Source: Gemmatimonadota bacterium (GTDB lineage Bacteria; Gemmatimonadota; Gemmatimonadetes; Gemmatimonadales; Gemmatimonadaceae). Taken from it: DNA of 6,203 nt. Shown here one piece after another: positions 1-5,784 of the stretch. The stretch is from positions 1-6,203 of the forward strand of contig QHUV01000153.1 in the NCBI GenBank assembly GCA_003222065.1. Direction: 5' to 3'. A model generated the notes under the pieces. The model saw only the letters and a list, made by a program, of their open reading frames with translations. It was not told the origin of the DNA and did no database searches. The number at the start of each line of letters is the position of its first letter. The stretch's first letter is position 1. A program made the position numbers and the translations under genes.

Positions 1-896
1 AGCGTTTTCCAATCGAGCGTCTCGATGTCCTTACCGACGCGGCGGTAAAAGCCCGCGCCGCTCTTCTCCCCCGCCCGTCCCGCGGCGACGAGCTGCTTCA
101 CCCACGCCGGCATCGCGAACGGCTCGCCGGTCGCCTGGCTCAGTCCCTCGGTGACGTGGAGGAGGACGTCGATACCCGTCAGGTCGCCGGTCCGAAACGT
201 CGCCGATTTCGCGCGGCCGAGAATGGCGCCGGTGAGCACGTCGGTTTCGTCGATCGTGAAGCCGTAGCGCGCCATCATGTCGAGCGCCAGCACCATGCCG
301 TAGACACCGAGTCGATTGGCCACGAACCCCGGAACGTCTTTAGCAAATACTATACCTTTGCCGAGTAGCCGCTCACTGACGTGGCGCGTGGCGTCGATTG
401 CCTCACGACGCGTGTCCGGCGTCGGGATGATCTCGAGCAAATGCAGATAGCGCGGCGGATTGAAGAAGTGCATGCCGAGGAAGTTGCCGCGGAATGCCGG
501 CGAACGGCCCTCGGCCAACACGCGCATCGGAATGCCGGACGTGTTCGTCGCGACAATGACATCACCGCGCAGCAGCGGCTCGAGCCGCGCATAGAGGTCG
601 CGTTTCGGCGCCGGCTGCTCGATTATCGCCTCGATGATGAGATCACACTCGCCGAGCAGTTGCAGATCGTCTTCGGTGTTGCCGACCCGAATCAACGACG
701 CGCGATCCCCATCCATGAACGCCGCCGGACGCGCCTTCTTCGCCCGGTCGAGGCCTTGCCTAACGACCGCGTTTCTGTCGTTGGCCGCACCCGGCACGTC
801 CAGCAGCACCACCGGCAGCCCCGCCGACGCCGCAAGCGCGGCGATCCCGCTTCCCATCGTGCCGGCCCCGACTACTCCCAACTTGGTGATGCGCAT
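1..896 (-). CDS. 3-hydroxyacyl-CoA dehydrogenase, FadN-type (probably bifunctional with enoyl-CoA hydratase); C-terminus off the window
   Basis: The protein oxidises L-3-hydroxyacyl-CoA to 3-ketoacyl-CoA with NAD+ in the cytoplasmic fatty-acid beta-oxidation cycle. My translation of the minus strand stays open from 896 to the left edge (298 full codons). A Rossmann NAD site, GAGTMG, lies at residues 10-15, with the strand-2 acid Asp33. Expected catalytic residues are present: Ser120 in TNTSG, the His143-Glu155 pair in HFFNPPRYLHLLE (12 apart, as in the family), and Asn194 in GFVANRLG. The stretch GRAKSATFRTGDLTGID followed by GAGFYRR and DIETLDW resembles Bacillus FadN, a protein of about 790 residues with a C-terminal enoyl-CoA hydratase. 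Reading on past residue 298 without a stop already exceeds the usual 280-295 of stand-alone enzymes, which supports the bifunctional reading. The hydratase half is not visible, so that part is inference. An in-frame ATG at 953 would add 19 residues, but the Shine-Dalgarno and the -10 element favour 896. Confidence 0.93.
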   Translation of the reverse strand, partial: MRITKLGVVGAGTMGSGIAALAASAGLPVVLLDVPGAANDRNAVVRQGLDRAKKARPAAFMDGDRASLIRVGNTEDDLQLLGECDLIIEAIIEQPAPKRDLYARLEPLLRGDVIVATNTSGIPMRVLAEGRSPAFRGNFLGMHFFNPPRYLHLLEIIPTPDTRREAIDATRHVSERLLGKGIVFAKDVPGFVANRLGVYGMVLALDMMARYGFTIDETDVLTGAILGRAKSATFRTGDLTGIDVLLHVTEGLSQATGEPFAMPAWVKQLVAAGRAGEKSGAGFYRRVGKDIETLDWKT

Positions 897-905
897 CCGG
901 GTCTT

Positions 906-909
906 CTCC
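906..909 (-). promoter_or_regulatory. Shine-Dalgarno site that sets the dehydrogenase start
   Basis: GGAG on the minus strand lies 9 nt before the ATG at 896. The alternative in-frame ATG at 953 lies upstream of the TATAAT element and would place that element inside the coding region, so 896 is preferred. Confidence 0.6.
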
Positions 910-939
910 GTGAGAGCCGCCAGCCAACTGCTGAAAGGT

Positions 940-945
940 ATTATA
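940..945 (-). promoter_or_regulatory. Candidate sigma-70 -10 element for the dehydrogenase gene
   Basis: A perfect TATAAT reads on the minus strand in otherwise GC-rich sequence. Transcription would start about 7 nt downstream, near 933, giving a leader of roughly 37 nt before the ATG at 896. No convincing -35 hexamer is seen 16-18 bp upstream (the bases there are GC-rich), so the promoter would need an activator or another sigma specificity. The call rests on the -10 match and its position only. Confidence 0.45.
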
Positions 946-1020
946 CTCGTCATCGCTTGGCCCGCGGTGCGTAGCGCGCGCCAGCGCAAGCGGATCCCCT
1001 CACGACGCCAACATCGCGGC

Positions 1021-1043
1021 GCGAGAAATGGTAAGATTCTCGC
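1021..1043. repeat. 7-bp perfect inverted repeat in the divergent intergenic region
   Basis: GCGAGAA (1021-1027) and TTCTCGC (1037-1043) are exact reverse complements separated by 9 nt. The repeat lies between the divergent dehydrogenase and lipoprotein genes, about 70 bp before the lipoprotein start and about 75 bp upstream of the TATAAT element. It could be an operator half-site pair or a leader hairpin. A chance match is possible at this arm length. Confidence 0.35.
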
Positions 1044-1114
1044 AAGCTCCATCAATGTGAAAACGCCGCTTGGCGCTCCTCGCCGAGCCCGTCCACCACG
1101 AACCGGTCCCACGC

Positions 1115-1774
1115 ATGCTCCAACTTCGTCAGATTCTCGTTGCGACGGTCGCTCTCACGTCTGCATGCGCGAGCGGACCCCAGATCCGTCGTCTTGGCGA
1201 CTACCCGACAAGCCAGCCGCTCTTCACGACGCCGCAGAATCAGAAGACGCCGTCGCAAATGACGGTGAATCTCACTCGCCCGGCCTATGTGGCGGCCTTG
1301 TTCGTCGTCCCTGGCCGCGGCGCCGTCATGGTGTATCCGACTGACAGCGCGATGGACACCCATCTCGACGTCGGCGCGCACACGATTCCCCTTCGCTTCA
1401 GTGAATCGCCGTTCAATCGCGACAGCATGATCGCGGCCATGCGACGCGAGCAAGGCGGCCGCACGAATGCTCCGCCGCGCATGCCGCGCGACACGATGCG
1501 TCGGGATACGACGACGCGCATCGTGCGCGGCGACTCCGGCACACGTTTCGGTGTCCTTCGTGAGCCCGGCCCTGGCGCGAGCCCCATCGGCTATCTGGTA
1601 CTCGTCGCTTCATCGGCGCCGATCCCCTTCGACGGCCTCCGCCACCGCGTGAACGGCGTCACCATCCCCATCGACGATGATGAGGCACTCAGTACGGTGA
1701 TGAAGCTCGTGAAGTCCACGCTGCCCGACGGCGCGACGCTGGCGGCGTACGCCAAAGAATTGGATAGAGGCTAA
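1115..1774 (+). CDS. Putative lipoprotein of unknown function, possibly DUF4384-like
   Basis: A 219-residue protein that I cannot assign to a characterised family. The start at 1115 is chosen because it begins a short type II signal peptide, MLQLRQILVATVALTSAC, with Cys18 as the predicted lipidated residue; the mature chain would be 202 residues. A TTG start at 1070 would put 15 polar residues ahead of the signal. No clear Shine-Dalgarno is visible before 1115. Residues 50-76 (NLTRPAYVAALFVVPGRGAV, then MVYP) and 159-178 (GYLVLVASSAPIPFDGLRHR) look like the beta-strand blocks of DUF4384-type envelope domains. Between them, residues 109-150 form a linker rich in Arg, Asp, Thr and Pro that looks disordered. 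The protein is probably attached to the outer membrane facing the periplasm. It stands divergent from the dehydrogenase and convergent with the peptidase, so it is likely transcribed alone. The domain call is from pattern only. Confidence 0.75.
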   Translation: MLQLRQILVATVALTSACASGPQIRRLGDYPTSQPLFTTPQNQKTPSQMTVNLTRPAYVAALFVVPGRGAVMVYPTDSAMDTHLDVGAHTIPLRFSESPFNRDSMIAAMRREQGGRTNAPPRMPRDTMRRDTTTRIVRGDSGTRFGVLREPGPGASPIGYLVLVASSAPIPFDGLRHRVNGVTIPIDDDEALSTVMKLVKSTLPDGATLAAYAKELDRG

Positions 1775-1819
1775 GGGGGGAGCGCAACTACGCCCTCCGC
1801 CCTTCACCGCGCTCCCTTC
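1775..1819. terminator. Stem-loop between convergent genes, candidate shared terminator
   Basis: GGGAGCGC (1778-1785) is the exact reverse complement of GCGCTCCC (1809-1816). Two G-T wobbles and a G-C pair (1775 with 1819) could extend the stem to 11 pairs. The loop is long, 23 nt. It begins directly after the lipoprotein stop codon, and its right arm covers the last codons of the convergent peptidase gene. Neither strand has a T-run after the stem, so it is not a classical intrinsic terminator. It may mark 3' ends or slow polymerase from both sides. Confidence 0.4.
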
Positions 1820-3615
1820 AAAATGCCATTCCTGATCCTCACCGCCTTCGCCGACGCCTTCGGATCCGCGTCGAGCAACAGCTCCGCCGGTGCAAAGCGG
1901 AGCTTGCCGGTGAGCGTGAGCGTCGATCCGCCGCGGCGTACGCGCACGGCGAGCGGCGAGCCCTCCGCCGCCGCGCCGAACTTGGCGCGAAAGTGCTCGC
2001 CGAACTGCTCGTCCGTCACCGGAATGTCGCCCACCGCCAGCAGGTAATCACCTTCCCTCACACCAGCCGCGGCCGCCGAGCTTCCCTCCTCGATTTTCGT
2101 CACGAGCACGCCACTGCTGTCAACAAACGTGTAGACGCCTAACCGCGGCGCGTTCTGTCGCGTCGCGCGCATGCCGGCGAGGGCGAGCACGCGATCCCAC
2201 GGATATGCCTCGCGGCCCTCGACATATCGCGACGCAAAGTCGGCGAACGATCGCCCACCGGCGGCTTTGCTCACCGCCGACCACCAATCCGTACCGGTAA
2301 AACCACGGCCGCCCTTATAGACAGTCATATAGAGTTCTCTCATCACATCGTCGAGCGACTGCCGGTTGTCGCTCGCGTCACGGATCATGATGTCGAGCAT
2401 GAACCCGGCGAGTGAGCCCTTCGGATAGTACGTGTACTGGGTGCCGTCGACCGGATGGATCCATGTATCGATCGATGCATCATCCAGCGAGACCGGTTTT
2501 GTGTCGGCGACTTCTCGCATCTTTGCCGCTGTCGCCGCGTAAAATCCCTTCTCGTCGATGACGCCGCCGCGCACTTCGGCGAGATCGGCATAGTAATCCG
2601 TGATGCCTTCGCTCACCCAGAGCCATGGCGTCGGCTGGGCGTGATCATATGCGTACGGCCACATGTCCTGTGGGCGTAGCCGCTTCACGTTCCATGCGTG
2701 AAAGATCTCGTGCGCGTAGAGCGACGGCTGAAACGGACTACCGATCGCCGCCGGTGTCACGACGTCGACGTGGGAGCTCTGATGCTCGAGACCGCTCGCT
2801 CCCTGGTATGACGAATCGGCGATCTGCATTACCGTGTAGTTCTCCCACGGCGCTTCCCCGAATACGGCTACCTCAGGCGGAATCACCCGCTTCAGTTGAT
2901 CCCAAGCCGTTAGGCGTGCCGCTCCGCTCACTGCCCCCTGCGGATATGTCGCGTAGCGAACCCACTTACCCGAGATCTGCGCGCTATCGAGATCGAATCG
3001 GCCAACGAAAAACGGCATGTCGACGAGATCGTGATAGCTGCTGGCCTCATAGCTGTTCTCGCCGCTCGCGTGCATTCCCGTGACGGCGCGCCAGCCTTGG
3101 TCGGTGTGGACTGTCACATGCGCCCCGAACGTCAATGGCCGGCCTTCCGGATAGAGGAAGAGATTGGTGCCATTGAAGAGCAAGAAGTCACGACGCGCCC
3201 ACGCCATCGCGTTGTCCAACGTGTCCGCGATGTACGTGAAGCTCACGGTGATGCTCTTTGCGCCCGCCGCCTCGACGCGCCACGTGTCGTAATCTTGCTT
3301 GCTCCACGTTAGCTCGCGCCCGTCGCCCTTCACCGCGAAGTCATCGACCCAGCGTGCGAAGTTGCTAATCTCGTAGGCTCCGGGCGTCCACTCCGGGAGC
3401 GACAACAATACCGGACCGTTGCCGGCGACGCTGAATGTCGTCGAGACTTTTGCCGATCGCCGCGCCGCCAGCGACCCGTCGAACGTCACCTCGTAGCGAA
3501 TGTCCCGGATCTCCGCCGACGTCGAGCGTGCTGGCGCCTGCGCTCCGCCCGACAACGCGACGCAGAGGAGCCCGATCGTTGGGACCGAGCGTTGAATGAT
3601 GCCAATCCGCGACAT
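1804..3615 (-). CDS. Exported M61 family metallopeptidase (glycyl aminopeptidase-like) with C-terminal PDZ domain
   Basis: A 603-residue zinc peptidase acting outside the cytoplasm. Residues 1 to about 27 are a signal peptide (hydrophobic VPTIGLLCVALSGGA, then AQA). Residues 35-210 fit the beta-rich N-terminal M61 domain. The catalytic domain holds HEIFHAWNVKRLRP with zinc ligands His302 and His306 and the general base Glu303; Glu336 in WVSEGITDYY is the expected third ligand. The conserved blocks GLEHQSS (275-281) and YYPKGSLAGFMLD (396-408) are also present. A PDZ domain covers about 490-575 (RLGVYTF, AAAAGVREGDYLLAVGD). Length and domain order match full-length family members, and no key residue is missing. 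M61 founders cleave N-terminal glycine or alanine from peptides; the true substrate here is unknown. GGAG lies 5 nt before the ATG. The gene is convergent with the lipoprotein gene and divergent from the DUF4349 gene. Confidence 0.95.
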   Translation of the reverse strand: MSRIGIIQRSVPTIGLLCVALSGGAQAPARSTSAEIRDIRYEVTFDGSLAARRSAKVSTTFSVAGNGPVLLSLPEWTPGAYEISNFARWVDDFAVKGDGRELTWSKQDYDTWRVEAAGAKSITVSFTYIADTLDNAMAWARRDFLLFNGTNLFLYPEGRPLTFGAHVTVHTDQGWRAVTGMHASGENSYEASSYHDLVDMPFFVGRFDLDSAQISGKWVRYATYPQGAVSGAARLTAWDQLKRVIPPEVAVFGEAPWENYTVMQIADSSYQGASGLEHQSSHVDVVTPAAIGSPFQPSLYAHEIFHAWNVKRLRPQDMWPYAYDHAQPTPWLWVSEGITDYYADLAEVRGGVIDEKGFYAATAAKMREVADTKPVSLDDASIDTWIHPVDGTQYTYYPKGSLAGFMLDIMIRDASDNRQSLDDVMRELYMTVYKGGRGFTGTDWWSAVSKAAGGRSFADFASRYVEGREAYPWDRVLALAGMRATRQNAPRLGVYTFVDSSGVLVTKIEEGSSAAAAGVREGDYLLAVGDIPVTDEQFGEHFRAKFGAAAEGSPLAVRVRRGGSTLTLTGKLRFAPAELLLDADPKASAKAVRIRNGILKGAR

Positions 3616-3660
3616 GAAGCTCCGATGAGCACTGTGGCCGGTAAGCTAAGCGTGACTCTA

Positions 3661-3678
3661 CACATCGGCAGTGATGTG
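3661..3678. repeat. 6-bp inverted repeat in the divergent promoter region, possible operator
   Basis: CACATC (3661-3666) and GATGTG (3673-3678) are exact reverse complements separated by 6 nt. The site is about 46 bp upstream of the peptidase start and 117 bp upstream of the DUF4349 start. On the minus strand it falls between a weak TTGCAC and a weak TAGAGT, which could be poor -35 and -10 elements of the peptidase promoter with a 15-bp spacer. An operator that blocks the peptidase promoter is plausible but unproven. Confidence 0.3.
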
Positions 3679-3711
3679 CAAGTTTCATCGTTCTGGACGT
3701 CTCCCACGGCG

Positions 3712-3761
3712 GGTCGAGAACCACATTCGCTTCGCGACGTCCCGGCGGAATCTTCTCGACC
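3712..3761 (+). repeat. 9-bp perfect inverted repeat upstream of the DUF4349 gene
   Basis: GGTCGAGAA (3712-3720) pairs exactly with TTCTCGACC (3753-3761), with a G-T pair possible outside (3711 with 3762). The arms are 32 nt apart. If the region is transcribed as leader of the DUF4349 gene it could fold as a long hairpin. Its loop contains the left arm of a second stem (3733-3744 with 3769-3777), so the two cannot both form except as a pseudoknot. Confidence 0.4.
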
Positions 3762-3777
3762 TCGACGTCGGGTCGCG
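3733..3777 (+). repeat. Second, interleaved stem ending 8 nt before the DUF4349 Shine-Dalgarno
   Basis: CGCGAC (3733-3738) pairs with GTCGCG (3772-3777), and after a 3-nt bulge CCG (3742-3744) pairs with CGG (3769-3771). The left arm is inside the loop of the 3712-3761 repeat and the right arm outside it. This gives alternative folds near the ribosome site. No known riboswitch is recognised. Confidence 0.3.
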
Positions 3778-3784
3778 CCTTTTC

Positions 3785-3790
3785 GGAGGG
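3785..3790 (+). promoter_or_regulatory. Strong Shine-Dalgarno for the DUF4349 gene
   Basis: GGAGGG lies 4 nt before the ATG at 3795. It selects this start over the in-frame ATG at 3807, which would be 16 nt away from it. Confidence 0.75.
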
Positions 3791-3794
3791 ATCG

Positions 3795-4787
3795 ATGTCA
3801 GCACGCATGCGCACTCTCTTCTCGTCCACGGTCATAATCGCCGTCACCGCCCTTGCCTGCGGTCGCGAAGGCTCGGTTCCCGCGCGGAGGATGAGGGCCG
3901 ACCGCCTCGACATCTTGCCCACCGCGATGGCCGATTCGGCGTCGATTTCGGACGAATCGCCGCGCGCATTCGGCGCCGTTGGCGGCGTCCAGAAGAGTGC
4001 GCGTCCCGCGGCCGGCGTCGCCGCGGCAGCTACGCGCCCCGCGCCGCAAGCAGTGCAGAATCCATCAGCGACGACTCAGGACATTGGCCCCGGCAGCATG
4101 CTCGTGCGTGTCGGTCAGGCCTCTCTGCAAGTCGACTCGCTCGAGATTGGCATTCAACGCGTCCGCGAGGTGGCGCGGCGCACCAACGCGGTCATCGCGA
4201 ACACCTCCATGGCCGGCGGTCGTGAGCAGACCCGCGCCGCGTCGCTCGAGCTGCGCGTTCCCTCTGATCGCTTCGACGAAGCGGTGAATGGCCTCTCGCC
4301 CATCGGAAAGCTCGAGTCGGTGAACGTGTCCGTGGAGGATGTCGGCGAGGAGTTCGTCGACGTGCAGGCGCGCGTCACCAATGCGCGCCGTCTCGAGCAG
4401 CGCCTCATCGAGCTGCTCGCGAATCGCACCGGAAAACTTTCCGAGGTACTCAACGTCGAACGCGAGCTCGCTCGCGTGCGCCTAGAGATCGAACGCTACG
4501 AAGGCCGCATGCGGTATCTGCGCGCTCGCGCCTCGGTAAGCACCCTCACGATCGCTGTCCACGAGCCCTATCCAATCGTCGCCGATCGTCCCGGCGCGCG
4601 GCCGATGCGTGACGCATTCGTCCAGGCTTGGCGAAATCTTGTCGGCGTTACAGCCGGAATCATTGCCTCGCTCGGCGTCATCATTCCACTTGGCCTCATC
4701 GTGCTCGTGCTCTATCTCATCTGGCGCCGGCTACCTGCACGTTCGCTTCGTCTTTCTCCTAACACCTCCGGAGAGAAACCCGCATAG
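3795..4787 (+). CDS. DUF4349 domain-containing lipoprotein with C-terminal membrane helix
   Basis: A 330-residue envelope protein of a family without known biochemical function. The signal segment TLFSSTVIIAVTALAC (7-22) ends in a lipobox-like Cys22. Residues 55-100 are an Ala/Pro-rich flexible linker. The DUF4349 region runs from about 101 to 310: MLVRVGQASLQVDSLE at its start, then LELRVPSDRFDEAVNGL (151-167) and the VSVEDVGEEFVDVQARV block (178-194). Residues 188-245 are heptad-like and rich in Arg, Glu and Leu (VTNARRLEQRLIELL, VERELARVRLEIERYE), a likely coiled coil. The segment YLRARASVSTLTIAVHEP follows, as is usual in the family. Residues 283-309 form a strong transmembrane helix followed by RRLPARSLR, which by the positive-inside rule puts the C-terminus in the cytoplasm. 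The domain itself would face the periplasm. The gene is divergent from the peptidase gene and has its own leader. Confidence 0.88.
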   Translation: MSARMRTLFSSTVIIAVTALACGREGSVPARRMRADRLDILPTAMADSASISDESPRAFGAVGGVQKSARPAAGVAAAATRPAPQAVQNPSATTQDIGPGSMLVRVGQASLQVDSLEIGIQRVREVARRTNAVIANTSMAGGREQTRAASLELRVPSDRFDEAVNGLSPIGKLESVNVSVEDVGEEFVDVQARVTNARRLEQRLIELLANRTGKLSEVLNVERELARVRLEIERYEGRMRYLRARASVSTLTIAVHEPYPIVADRPGARPMRDAFVQAWRNLVGVTAGIIASLGVIIPLGLIVLVLYLIWRRLPARSLRLSPNTSGEKPA

Positions 4788-4963
4788 CGAGGGAGTGGGG
4801 CTGAGAGCCATATTGCGGTAGCATCGGGCCGCATCCATGAACCGATAGCTGGGGAGTTGAGTACGTCAGCGTAGGAGCCGTCCGCCCCGAGCGACTGGCG
4901 GTCCCTACCGGCGTCGCGCACAAGGAGTGAGCCGCGCGCACGCCCTTTGCCTCGTCGGGAGCC

Positions 4964-4991
4964 GGCGGTGCTTCGCTCGTAAGGCACCGCC
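4964..4991 (+). promoter_or_regulatory. GC-rich hairpin directly upstream of the ribosome-binding site
   Basis: GGCGGTGC (4964-4971) pairs exactly with GCACCGCC (4984-4991) around a 12-nt loop. Only 3 nt separate it from the GGAGGG Shine-Dalgarno at 4995-5000. In the leader of the plug-like gene it could modulate ribosome access or protect the 5' end. There is no T-run after it, so it is not a classical terminator for the DUF4349 gene. The rest of the 217-bp gap (4788-5004) holds one imperfect stem (CCGCC at 4882-4886 with GGCGG at 4897-4901) and no convincing promoter or small gene. Confidence 0.45.
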
Positions 4992-4994
4992 ATC

Positions 4995-5000
4995 GGAGGG
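4995..5000 (+). promoter_or_regulatory. Shine-Dalgarno that sets the start of the plug-like protein
   Basis: GGAGGG lies 4 nt before the ATG at 5005. It rules against the longer in-frame reading from GTG at 4927, which would add 26 polar residues ahead of the signal peptide. Confidence 0.8.
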
Positions 5001-5004
5001 TTCC

Positions 5005-5784
5005 ATGCTTAGCTCGCGCTCACGGACGGCGGCGCTACCTGCTCCCGTTCGGCGTTGTTTTCCCGTGCTGCTGCTGCCGGCGTTTGGTGCGTTGGCGTCC
5101 GCGCAGTCCGTGGGCGCGATTTCCGGGAGCATTCGTGACTCCGCCGGAGTACCAATTCCCGGCGTCGAGGTCGTCTTGCTTCAATTGAAGGGCGCCGTCT
5201 ACTCAGACAGCGTCGGCGTCTTTCGCTTCGGAAATATTCCGGCCGGGAAGCGCGAGCTGCATTTTCGCCGGCTCGGCTTCGCGCCGAAGTCTCTCGACGC
5301 GAACATCACCGAGGGGCAGACGCTCGCTCTTGCTGTCGTGCTCGAGGCGTCGGCAACTCAGATCGAGGGCATGACCGTCGAGGAGGCAAGCCGCCGCCGT
5401 CAGATGCTCAGCGACTTCTACGATCGAAGTTCCCGCGGGTTCGGCCACTTCTTTACGCGGGAGCAGATTGAGAAGCGCAATCCGATGAATTTGAGCGACA
5501 TGATGAGGCTCGTCCCCGGCGCGCGGCTCGTGCCGCTGCGTGGCGGTGGTCAGGCGACGCTTCGGTTCAGCCGTGCTCAGATGGGGAATCGCGACTGTCC
5601 GCCACAATACTGGGTCGACGGCGTCAAAGCGTGGAACCTCAACATCGACGACATCGTCCCTCAGGACGTAGAGGGGATCGAGATCTACTCCGGCGCGTCG
5701 ACCGTTCCTCCGCAGTTCAACACGAGGGAAGGCACCACGATCTGCGGCGTGGTCGTGATTTGGACGCGCATTCCGGGAACGTAG
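5005..5784 (+). CDS. Exported carboxypeptidase-like regulatory domain / TonB-plug-like domain protein without a beta-barrel
   Basis: A 259-residue exported protein. Residues 1-33 are a signal peptide (VRRCFPVLLLPAFGALASA, cut before Gln34). Residues 37-116 match the carboxypeptidase regulatory-like fold common at the N-terminus of TonB-dependent transporters: GSIRDSAGVPIPGVEVVL, then a GVFRFGNIPAGKRELHFRRL turn. Residues 140-255 look like a TonB receptor plug: FTREQIEKRNPMNLSDMMRL, then RLVPLRGGGQATLRF, YWVDGVKAWN and a DVEGIEIYSG strand. The chain ends at WTRIPGT, so the roughly 500-residue barrel of a real transporter is absent. Cys198 and Cys247 could form a periplasmic disulfide. Such short forms recur in Gemmatimonadota-type genomes as far as I recall; a binding or scaffold role in the periplasm is a guess. 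It lies downstream of the DUF4349 gene, in the same direction, after a 217-bp gap. Confidence 0.85.
   Translation: MLSSRSRTAALPAPVRRCFPVLLLPAFGALASAQSVGAISGSIRDSAGVPIPGVEVVLLQLKGAVYSDSVGVFRFGNIPAGKRELHFRRLGFAPKSLDANITEGQTLALAVVLEASATQIEGMTVEEASRRRQMLSDFYDRSSRGFGHFFTREQIEKRNPMNLSDMMRLVPGARLVPLRGGGQATLRFSRAQMGNRDCPPQYWVDGVKAWNLNIDDIVPQDVEGIEIYSGASTVPPQFNTREGTTICGVVVIWTRIPGT

Noticed and set aside
381..974. 197-codon plus-strand reading frame opposite the dehydrogenase gene
   Set aside because: The opposite strand encodes a dehydrogenase with all motifs; this frame is Arg-rich and without domain character, as usual for antisense frames in GC-rich DNA.
2137..2915. GCCTAAC and GTTAGGC as integron attC core sites
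   Set aside because: They resemble attC inverse-core and core sequences, but lie about 770 bp apart inside one intact peptidase gene with no attC-like fold or gene cassette.
3365..3922. 185-codon minus-strand frame crossing the peptidase-DUF4349 spacer, part of which (PDVEVEKIPPG) looks protein-like
   Set aside because: It overlaps the start of two well-supported genes, and the DUF4349 Shine-Dalgarno lies within it. No domain is recognised. It could be a decayed remnant, but the evidence is too thin.
3671..4225. 184-codon plus-strand frame overlapping the start of the DUF4349 gene
   Set aside because: Low-complexity Arg/His-rich translation in a shifted frame; the DUF4349 frame has the ribosome site and family motifs.
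4922..4950. AAGGAG followed by GTG at 4927 as a ribosome site and earlier start for the plug-like gene
   Set aside because: AAGGAG (4922-4927) overlaps the GTG itself, so it cannot serve as its ribosome site, and the ATG at 5005 has a strong site and an immediate signal peptide.
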